Assembly (NCBI GenBank): GCA_900551585.1
Contig: URWU01000118.1
Coordinates: 1 to 5,529, forward strand
DNA from: an uncultured Alphaproteobacteria bacterium
GTDB lineage: Bacteria > Pseudomonadota > Alphaproteobacteria > RF32 > CAG-239
Direction: 5' to 3'
DNA: 5,529 bases
The notes beneath the pieces are model-generated. The model ran no database searches. It was not told the DNA's origin and worked only from the letters and a program-made list of their open reading frames with translations. Positions 1 to 5,529 of this stretch are shown in pieces (position 1 is the stretch's first letter; the number at the start of each line of letters is the position of its first letter). A program made the position numbers and the translations under genes.

Positions 1-92
1 GACAAATGCAGTGAATTAACACATTTAGGGGCATATTCTTAATCTTAATAATATTTTTAATGCTGATATTTATAGCATAATTTGCTCATCCG

Positions 93-134
93 GTCAATGA
101 CTAAATTGACAAAAAAATACAACTAATTTGTCAA
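93..134. promoter_or_regulatory. Operator-like cluster of TTGAC half-sites, with possible -35 box
   Basis: Two inverted repeats share a central arm. GTCAAT (93-98) is the reverse complement of ATTGAC (105-110), a 6-6-6 arrangement. TTGACAAA (106-113) is the perfect reverse complement of TTTGTCAA (127-134), with arm centres 21 bp apart, about two helical turns. The central arm contains TTGACA (106-111), a perfect sigma-70-type -35 hexamer, but no convincing -10 lies 16-18 bp downstream. The only gene it could serve is the autotransporter starting about 100 bases downstream. I infer a transcription-factor site overlapping a promoter; the regulator cannot be named. The DNA is AT-rich, so a short palindrome could also arise by chance. 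Confidence 0.35.
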
Positions 135-226
135 GAATGGCTCACCCTGATTTTTCATTTGATAACTTTGCTAATTCTGTTGTTTGAACGCACGTTTTTG
201 TATAGAAATGAAAGCATTGATATATC

Positions 227-231
227 AAGGA
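227..231 (+). promoter_or_regulatory. Ribosome binding site AAGGA, deciding the autotransporter start
   Basis: AAGGA sits only 2 bases before the ATG at 234, closer than usual. The in-frame TTG at 240 lies 8 bases after it, at textbook spacing. Either start gives a good signal peptide. The longer in-frame extension back to a TTG at 159 has no Shine-Dalgarno sequence and would put a 25-residue leader in front of the signal peptide, so I reject it. Confidence 0.5.
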
Positions 232-233
232 TT

Positions 234-3200
234 ATGGTTTTGGCTAACAGAGTTTGGAGCATATTGGGCGGTTTAGGCCTTTTAGCATGGAGCGGTCAGG
301 CAATGGCCGGAATGGCTCCGGCAAACTTTGGCGCTATGTATAATTTTGCCGCTCAGGGCAAAATAAATGTTTTGAAAAATGCCGTTGACCGAGGAATGGA
401 CATTGACAGTGTCAATCATAACGGTTTTACGGGATTGTGTGTGGCGATTTATCGTCAGGATTATGCGGCGTTTAAGGTTTTCAAAAGTCTGGGAGCCGAT
501 GTCCGCCACAGTTGTGTTAAAAAAATCCCTAAAGAGAGATACGAAGCTTTTGTCAACGGGGCATCAGGCCAGAGAGCTTATGCGCAGAGATATGCCGGCG
601 GCGGTGCGGCAGCAGGCGGTTATCGTCAGGATTACGGCAATTATCAGCATAACCGCGTGAGCCAGGGGCGTTTTGGCCACGTTGATTATAATCCTGATGA
701 CGAACCGCTGATTTCATCTGATACGGCCTGGACAATCGGCGGCGTGGCTTTGGTAGCCGGCGGCATTGCCGTGGCTTTAAGCGGGGGCGGCGGCAGCGAT
801 GATGATAATCCGGAAGCGTCTATCATCTCGGGTTTGCACGGTGTGCCCGGAGCTCCCTATAATGTTGCCGATAATATTAATAAAAATGTTTTGGAAAGTT
901 CATCGGCGGATCAAAGCCGTTACTGGGGTGTTTATAATCCGGATAACAAGAATATTATTAACCGCAAGGATATTACCGTTAATAATATTACAACAAATCC
1001 CGATGACAACAAAGACCATTGGGGTGGTATTTTTGCCGAAAACGGGTATGTTTATAATACCGGTGATATCAATATCATTTCCAGCGGCAAATACGGCAAA
1101 GGTATTATGTCTTGTGTGGTCAGCGTTTATAATCCCGATAATACGGCTTGTATTGTCAATGCGGCTAATCCGGTTGCCGGAGATATTTATAATGCCGGCA
1201 ATATTACAATTGCCGCAGACCAGAGTATGGGTATTTTTTCTTCAACGACTAATCAGATTACCAACAGCGGCAAAATTACCATGACGGGAGATAATAACTC
1301 CGGTATCTGGGTTTTGGGTAAAGGTAATGTGACTAATAACGGTCAAATTATCTTAACAGGTACGAATGATACGTTTTTGGCCGGAGCAATGACGGCGGTT
1401 TGGATTTCCGAGGGCGGTAATATCGTCAATAATGGCGAAATCAAGGTGACATCGGCCGGCAGCGGCGGTATCGGCGTTTATACGAAAGACGGCAGCATCA
1501 GCAATAACGGCAAAATTACGTTAAGCGGCGGCGGAACAGCCGTGAAAGTTTACAAAGGCGATGTGACCAATAACGGTTCGATTGAGGTTGAAGGCAGCGG
1601 CGGTATCGGTATCAAGGTTGATAACAGCGGTAAGGTTGTTAATAATAACAATATTAAAGTGACCAACGGAACAGCCGGTATCAAAGGAGCAGGAGATGAG
1701 ATTATTAATGCCAAAGGGGCGATTATTACCACAATCGGCAGCGGTACTGGTATCTTGACCGACGGTAATGTGACCAATAACGGTATGATTAATGCGGCCG
1801 GAGCCGGAATTTCCGGAGCGGAAGTGACAAACAGCGAAACAGGCATGATTATTGCCGGTTCGACCGGTATTTCGGGTTCAACGGTGACCAACGACGGTAT
1901 TATTGAGGCTTCAACAGGTATTTCTGCCAGCAGTCAGGGAATCAATAATGGTACGATTACTTCCAAAGGCACGGCCATGAACGGCGGCACAAGCGGCAGT
2001 CTGGAAAATAAGGGAACTATTAAAGCCGGCCAGACAACGACGGCTACGGCAATGATTACCAAAAGCGGAGATTTAACCAACAGCGGAACAATTATAAATT
2101 CCGGAACGGTTATGGATTCACAAAGCGGTACGATTACCAACAGCGGTAATATTTCTAATGAAGGAACTTTCTCTACCTGGGATGAGGCAACTCTGCAGAC
2201 CAATACCGGAACAATCACCAATGAGGGAAGCGTTATCACCAATATTCTGGGTGTTCTGGGGTATATGACTTCACAAACGACAGACGGTGAAACAACTTAT
2301 ACGCCGGCAACCCTGACTTTTACCAACAGCGGCACATTAACGGTTAATAACGGTAATGCGGGTGTATATGTTGCAGGCGGTCATCTTGAAACAGATGATG
2401 ACGGCAATGTGACGGGCAAAACGGAAAGTACTTTGACTTTTAATAATACCGGAACAATTACCGTTAATAATACCAACGGCGGTCCGGCCAGCGGCGTTAT
2501 GGCCTTGAATCAGGCAACGATGACAAATGACGGTTCAATCATTCTGAAGAGTAACGGCACCGATCCGGTCATGATGGGTATGTGGGCGGATAACGGAACA
2601 TTGACCAATAATAAGACCATTAAGATTGATGCTTTTGACTCAACAGGCGGAACGGCCGGAAACATTGCCGGAATGTATGTGCGTAAAGGTGAGATTATCA
2701 ATAACGGCGAAATCATTATTAATGCCAATAATGCCTATGGTATGTATGTGAAATATACAACCGAGAATTGGGAAACGCCCTTGGAAGCAGATGATAACAC
2801 GGTCTATGCCCAAGCGACGAATAATGGTTTAATCGTTATTAACGGTGAGAATAATATCGGTATGGTTGCCGACGGCAAAAATGCGGCTTTGACCAACAAG
2901 GGAACGATTGAGGTCAAAAAGCCAAATGTGACGGATGTGTTCCATAAAGAGGGAGACGAGGTTACCGAAGCCGGAACCTGTTCAGAATTTATCTGTCTTA
3001 AGAATAATGCCCAGTATATTAACTCCGGTACAACCACTTCGGCTTATGCCATGAATTTTGATAATTGGGGCGAGGGGCGTGTCGTGCTCGGTAAAGACGG
3101 CGTTTTTGAGGCGCCGGAAATCTCGGGAAATGTTATCGCCTCTGCTGATATCGTGACCGGAAGTAATGAAGAAATCTACCAGACGGAAAAAGCTTTTACC

Positions 3201-4343
3201 GGTGAAGACAAGGGGATTGTTGTTGATTCCGGTTCCTATATGTTTAATGCCTCACTTATTGACAATGGTGACGGCAGCAAAGACGTGGTCATGGAGCGTA
3301 AAAACTTTAATGAAGTGACGGATAAAGCTTCGGTTGCGGATTTTCTGGAACAAAATTATGTCAACGGCAATAACAGCGAATTTTTTGATATGCTTAAATC
3401 CGCCGGAAGTGCCGGAAGCTTTTCAACTCTGACAACACAGAATCTCGGATTGGACTTTTTCCCGAATTTTGCCAAACAGAATCTTGATGTCATGAAGAGC
3501 CTGAACCGCAATATCAATAATACGGTTTTAGCTAATGCTGATTTGAAAGACGAGCGGGCGATCGTCGGTTATGATAATCTGCACCGCGAGCAGGACGGAA
3601 CCTCTGAACTGGCCGGATACAGAGATGATGTTAATACGGTTTACGGCATATTTGACAAGAAATATGATAATAATCTGCGTTACGGCTGGGGCCTGAGTTA
3701 TTCTAAATTCAACAGCCGTTATGACCGCGGCGGCAAGCGTAATGAAAATATCATTCAGGTTTTTGCGCCGATTATCTACGAAAATAATGCTTATCAGTTT
3801 ATCTCTACGCCGCGTTTGGGTTATGGCTGGGGTGATTATACCCGCTTTGGCGGCGCAGGGGTTTTCAGTGCCGATATCGACAGTTATTACTATGGTTTGG
3901 CTAATGAGCTGCGGCATGAAATAGATCTTGAATATCTGGTTTTTGAGCCGATTTTCGAATTTAATATTTTAGGGCTTTATCAGGGCAGTATGAAAGAAAA
4001 CAAACAGCTCGATATTGGCAGCAACAACAATCTGTCGGTTGAAGCCGGTGTCGGTCTCTATGCCAAAAAAACTTTCAAATTCGGCGAAGATGAATTACGT
4101 CTGCGTGCCGGCGGTACGGTTTATCATGAATTTGGTGATCCTTACGCGACGATGAAAGCCAATATGTATGGCATGAGCGGAGAATACAATCTTAACAGCT
4201 ATTCTGTTCAGCGTAACAGGGCTGTTCTCAGCGCTCGTGCGGAATATCAGCATAAGCAGGCTAATATCTATGGCCAATTCAATAAGTATCTTGAAGATGA
4301 CGGCGGCTATGAAGTTAATGCCGGCCTTAACTGGTCCTTCTAG
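234..4343 (+). CDS. Large autotransporter (type Va) with N-terminal ankyrin-like repeats
   Basis: This is probably a surface-displayed, adhesin-like autotransporter of 1,369 residues, intact and ending in TAG. Residues 1-25 are a Sec signal peptide: Arg near the start, core SILGGLGLLAW, cleavage after AMA. Residues 32-95 resemble two ankyrin repeats (AAQGKINVLKNAVDRGMDID; NGFTGL...KSLGADV). Residues 120-145 are Gly/Ala/Tyr-rich. Residues 166-183 form a glycine-rich hydrophobic stretch followed by GGGGSDDD. Residues 240-932 carry repeated (V/I)TNNG-I units typical of a beta-helix passenger. Residues 945-1025 look like an autochaperone region and 1025-1100 a helical linker (ADFLEQNYVNGN...NLDVMKSLNRNI). 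Residues 1105-1369 match an autotransporter beta-barrel (PF03797-like), with alternating aromatic strands and the C-terminal AGLNWSF signature recognised by BAM. No protease catalytic motif is seen, so adhesion or host contact is an inference. ATG 234 is chosen from the signal peptide and the RBS; TTG 240 would give 1,367 residues. It converges with the downstream lipoprotein gene. Confidence 0.88.
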   Translation: MVLANRVWSILGGLGLLAWSGQAMAGMAPANFGAMYNFAAQGKINVLKNAVDRGMDIDSVNHNGFTGLCVAIYRQDYAAFKVFKSLGADVRHSCVKKIPKERYEAFVNGASGQRAYAQRYAGGGAAAGGYRQDYGNYQHNRVSQGRFGHVDYNPDDEPLISSDTAWTIGGVALVAGGIAVALSGGGGSDDDNPEASIISGLHGVPGAPYNVADNINKNVLESSSADQSRYWGVYNPDNKNIINRKDITVNNITTNPDDNKDHWGGIFAENGYVYNTGDINIISSGKYGKGIMSCVVSVYNPDNTACIVNAANPVAGDIYNAGNITIAADQSMGIFSSTTNQITNSGKITMTGDNNSGIWVLGKGNVTNNGQIILTGTNDTFLAGAMTAVWISEGGNIVNNGEIKVTSAGSGGIGVYTKDGSISNNGKITLSGGGTAVKVYKGDVTNNGSIEVEGSGGIGIKVDNSGKVVNNNNIKVTNGTAGIKGAGDEIINAKGAIITTIGSGTGILTDGNVTNNGMINAAGAGISGAEVTNSETGMIIAGSTGISGSTVTNDGIIEASTGISASSQGINNGTITSKGTAMNGGTSGSLENKGTIKAGQTTTATAMITKSGDLTNSGTIINSGTVMDSQSGTITNSGNISNEGTFSTWDEATLQTNTGTITNEGSVITNILGVLGYMTSQTTDGETTYTPATLTFTNSGTLTVNNGNAGVYVAGGHLETDDDGNVTGKTESTLTFNNTGTITVNNTNGGPASGVMALNQATMTNDGSIILKSNGTDPVMMGMWADNGTLTNNKTIKIDAFDSTGGTAGNIAGMYVRKGEIINNGEIIINANNAYGMYVKYTTENWETPLEADDNTVYAQATNNGLIVINGENNIGMVADGKNAALTNKGTIEVKKPNVTDVFHKEGDEVTEAGTCSEFICLKNNAQYINSGTTTSAYAMNFDNWGEGRVVLGKDGVFEAPEISGNVIASADIVTGSNEEIYQTEKAFTGEDKGIVVDSGSYMFNASLIDNGDGSKDVVMERKNFNEVTDKASVADFLEQNYVNGNNSEFFDMLKSAGSAGSFSTLTTQNLGLDFFPNFAKQNLDVMKSLNRNINNTVLANADLKDERAIVGYDNLHREQDGTSELAGYRDDVNTVYGIFDKKYDNNLRYGWGLSYSKFNSRYDRGGKRNENIIQVFAPIIYENNAYQFISTPRLGYGWGDYTRFGGAGVFSADIDSYYYGLANELRHEIDLEYLVFEPIFEFNILGLYQGSMKENKQLDIGSNNNLSVEAGVGLYAKKTFKFGEDELRLRAGGTVYHEFGDPYATMKANMYGMSGEYNLNSYSVQRNRAVLSARAEYQHKQANIYGQFNKYLEDDGGYEVNAGLNWSF
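954..3029 (+). repeat. Degenerate beta-helix rung repeats in the passenger coding sequence
   Basis: About 27 copies of a short unit of the form (V/I)(T/N)N(N/S/D)G-x-I encode successive passenger rungs. Spacing is mostly 18-25 residues between protein residues about 342 and 590, compressed to 6-14 around 614-640, then stretched to 25-42 beyond 661. At the DNA level the repeats have diverged: exact copies are short, for example GTGACCAATAACGGT at 1563-1577 and 1770-1784. This fits an old, expanded solenoid rather than a recent tandem array. The skewed codon content also opens long antisense frames that are not genes. Confidence 0.75.
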
Positions 4344-4675
4344 TCGGGAACGTGCGACAGCGAAAAGTCAGCTGACGCACGGCCTCCGCTGTCGGCGCAG
4401 AATCTTATTACCCGGAGATTATCTTTCCCCGAGCGGAGTCAAAGGGGCTCAGTAAATTAATCAGGCTGAGGTTTTGGGCAAGTTCAACATGACATAAAGA
4501 AGATTATTTTATCGTTCTTTTCACAAGATTTGCATAGATATCTTTCTGTAAACAGAGGCTAAATCGGCTAAACCTAACGGTTTGGTGTGGCTTGTCGGTG
4601 AGGAGCAGTATCTAATGACATCTTGATATCTTGTTCCGAGTAAACACAGGGTTTTCTGTGAGGAAACTAATAAAG
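4344..4675 (+). other. Intergenic stretch with clustered stem-loops; no gene recognised
   Basis: This 332-base stretch follows the autotransporter stop and holds no credible ORF. The first 130 bases are rich in complementary segments. One hairpin is GTGCG-a-CAGC / GCTG-a-CGCAC (4352-4380). An alternative is CGACAGCG (4355-4362) with CGCTGTCG (4387-4394). A third pairing is CTCCGCT (4384-4390) with AGCGGAG (4432-4438). Another is CTCAG (4448-4452) with CTGAG (4466-4470). Weaker hairpins lie at 4567-4586 (loop TAAC) and 4645-4660 (CACAG/CTGTG). It could be a structured 3'UTR or a small RNA ending at the terminator. I tested it by eye against RNase P RNA and tmRNA without a match. Confidence 0.4.
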
Positions 4676-4703
4676 AAAAGCCTCCGTTTTTGCGGAGGCT
4701 TTT
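4676..4703. terminator. Bidirectional Rho-independent terminator between convergent genes
   Basis: AAAAGCCTCCG (4676-4686) pairs perfectly with CGGAGGCTTTT (4693-4703) around a 6-base loop, giving an 11-bp stem with A/T runs on both flanks. On the minus strand it lies 39-66 bases past the lipoprotein stop and is followed by a U-rich tail (TTTTCTTTATT), which makes it a strong terminator for that gene. On the plus strand the T run is only four bases before CCC, so it is weaker there. It would end transcripts from the autotransporter or from any RNA in 4344-4675. Confidence 0.9.
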
Positions 4704-4741
4704 CCCATCAATCAGAGTTTAGTGTATGTAAACATTTAAAC

Positions 4742-5446
4742 TCATTTGATTTCTTCAGGCGGCAACACATCAAGGCTGTCCTGAGATGTGGTTGTCGTCG
4801 TTGTGGTGGTAACAGTTTCCACCGTGTTGGGTGCAGTCTGGGTTTCTTGGACAACAACTTCTTCTTTTACCTGATTATAAGGCTGTTTTTCATAAGTGAC
4901 AGTTGTTGTGGTTTTGGGTTCGTAAGTTGTTTTGTAAGTGGTTTTCTTGTAAACAATCTCAACGGGTTCTCTGACTTCTTTAACTTTGCTCGGGCAGGGA
5001 GAAGTGGTTGAAGGCAGAGTGGATTCGTTAGTTGTAGTTTTGATATCGCCGCAAGAAGCCAAAGTTTTCTTAACAGTGGTAACTTTCGGAGCAACAGGAG
5101 CAACCGGAGCCGGTTTCGGAGCTTCAACAATTATCGGCTTCGGAGCAGGCTGAGCCTGTTTGATGTAAATGATTTCCGGCTCTGCCTGACGATAGATAAT
5201 GCGGCGCGGCTGCGGTTTTTCATAAACATAAATATCGGCGCGGCGATTGTAATCTTGTGGCTGGTTGTAAACCGGACGGTTTTGGATTCGTTTTTCAGCA
5301 TTGTAACCATTATCATCATATCCGCGATAGACATTTTTGGTGGTGGCTACGGGTGTTGCGGTGTCTTCATCTTCGCCGCACATGCCGTCAAAACAAGCAC
5401 ATCCGGACAAAACAAGCATAAGAGACAAAACTAAAATCTTTTTCAT
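4742..5446 (-). CDS. Pro/Thr-rich outer-membrane lipoprotein of unknown function
   Basis: The 234-residue product has a classical lipoprotein signal: MKKILVLSLMLVLSGC, with lipobox LSGC and acylated Cys16. Ala at +2 favours sorting to the outer membrane by the Lol rule. After Cys16 come two more cysteines (18 and 23) and an acidic EDED. Residues 35-95 are Tyr/Arg/Asn-rich; 99-122 form a PAPKP/APVAP linker of the TonB-like periplasm-spanning type. Cys132 and Cys151 flank a Ser/Thr segment. Residues 165-190 repeat KTTY-like units, and 213-220 are eight Thr in a row before an acidic tail. The ATG is preceded by GAGG at normal spacing (GAGGACCAATG). A TATTAA at 5476-5471 could be a -10, but its -35 would fall at the adapter junction. 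No enzymatic motif or peptidoglycan-binding domain is recognised; a low-complexity envelope spacer or surface protein is inferred. It ends in TGA and converges with the autotransporter. Confidence 0.8.
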   Translation of the reverse strand: MKKILVLSLMLVLSGCACFDGMCGEDEDTATPVATTKNVYRGYDDNGYNAEKRIQNRPVYNQPQDYNRRADIYVYEKPQPRRIIYRQAEPEIIYIKQAQPAPKPIIVEAPKPAPVAPVAPKVTTVKKTLASCGDIKTTTNESTLPSTTSPCPSKVKEVREPVEIVYKKTTYKTTYEPKTTTTVTYEKQPYNQVKEEVVVQETQTAPNTVETVTTTTTTTTSQDSLDVLPPEEIK

Positions 5447-5497
5447 TGGTCCTCACATTTTGGAAAGGTGTTAATATTTTGAATTATTAATAAATCG

Positions 5498-5529
5498 CTG
5501 TCTCTTATACACATCTGACGCTGCCGACG
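5498..5529. other. Nextera transposon adapter (sequencing artefact, not genomic)
   Basis: Bases 5498-5516 are CTGTCTCTTATACACATCT, the 19-bp Tn5 mosaic end. They are followed by GACGCTGCCGACG (5517-5529), the start of the Illumina Nextera Read 1 adapter tail in reverse complement. The genomic contig therefore ends at about 5497, and the lipoprotein promoter upstream of that point is missing. Confidence 0.97.

Noticed and set aside
39..60. CtrA-type TTAA-N7-TTAA site
   Set aside because: TTAA copies at 39-42, 45-48 and 57-60 are spaced by 2 and 8 bases, not 7, and are expected by chance in such AT-rich DNA.
60..78. Hairpin ATGCT/AGCAT as terminator of an upstream gene
   Set aside because: Only five base pairs with a nine-base loop and no proper U tract; no upstream gene is visible.
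159..233. N-terminal extension of the autotransporter from a TTG at 159
   Set aside because: No Shine-Dalgarno sequence precedes it, and it would put 25 residues before a complete signal peptide; they also do not match the known extended signal peptide region of some autotransporters.
1550..2242. Long open frames on the minus strand within the passenger region (1550-1891 and 1934-2242)
   Set aside because: They are antisense shadows of the Asn/Thr/Gly repeat codons, giving monotonous Val/Leu/Pro/Ile products with no RBS or domain.
4352..4703. RNase P RNA or tmRNA gene in the 3' intergenic region
   Set aside because: A GAAAAGTC and an ACAGAGGCTAAA loosely recall RNase P conserved segments, but the flanking P4 pairing is absent. 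No tmRNA tag reading frame is present on either strand.
4631..5011. Plus-strand 126-residue open frame over the terminator and the lipoprotein gene
   Set aside because: It runs through the terminator hairpin and is antisense to the well-supported lipoprotein; its Phe/Cys-rich product looks like a shadow.
5498..5516. Genuine Tn5/IS50 mosaic end marking a mobile element
   Set aside because: It continues directly into the synthetic Nextera adapter tail and the contig end, so it is a library artefact.

Overview
The window is one contig end from a Gram-negative bacterium, shown by an outer-membrane autotransporter and a lipobox lipoprotein. It is probably metagenomic or draft shotgun data, because the last 32 bases are Nextera adapter rather than genome. 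Moderate-to-low GC, AT-rich intergenic DNA and the style of the autotransporter would fit an uncultured, gut-type alphaproteobacterium. That placement is a guess; there is no rRNA or housekeeping marker here.

Layout. Positions 1-233 are AT-rich upstream DNA with three TTGAC half-sites in an operator-like cluster (93-134). Positions 234-4343 (+) encode one very large secreted protein of about 1,369 residues: signal peptide, two ankyrin-like repeats, a glycine-rich hydrophobic segment followed by GGGGSDDD, a long passenger built from degenerate 'TNNG-I' beta-helix rungs, an autochaperone/helical linker, and a C-terminal autotransporter beta-barrel ending in Phe. Positions 4344-4675 hold no credible gene but contain several stem-loops, some mutually exclusive. 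An 11-bp perfect hairpin at 4676-4703 is a shared bidirectional terminator. Positions 4742-5446 (-) encode a 234-residue Pro/Thr-rich, Cys-containing lipoprotein. Its promoter region is cut off by the adapter at 5498.

The two genes converge on one terminator, so they are separate transcription units. Both products belong to the cell envelope: a surface adhesin-like protein and a probable outer-membrane-anchored extended lipoprotein. Nothing in the sequence shows that they act together. The most unusual points are the ankyrin-like module and membrane-like segment N-terminal to an autotransporter passenger, and the structured 3' intergenic region. No complete new multi-gene system is visible.
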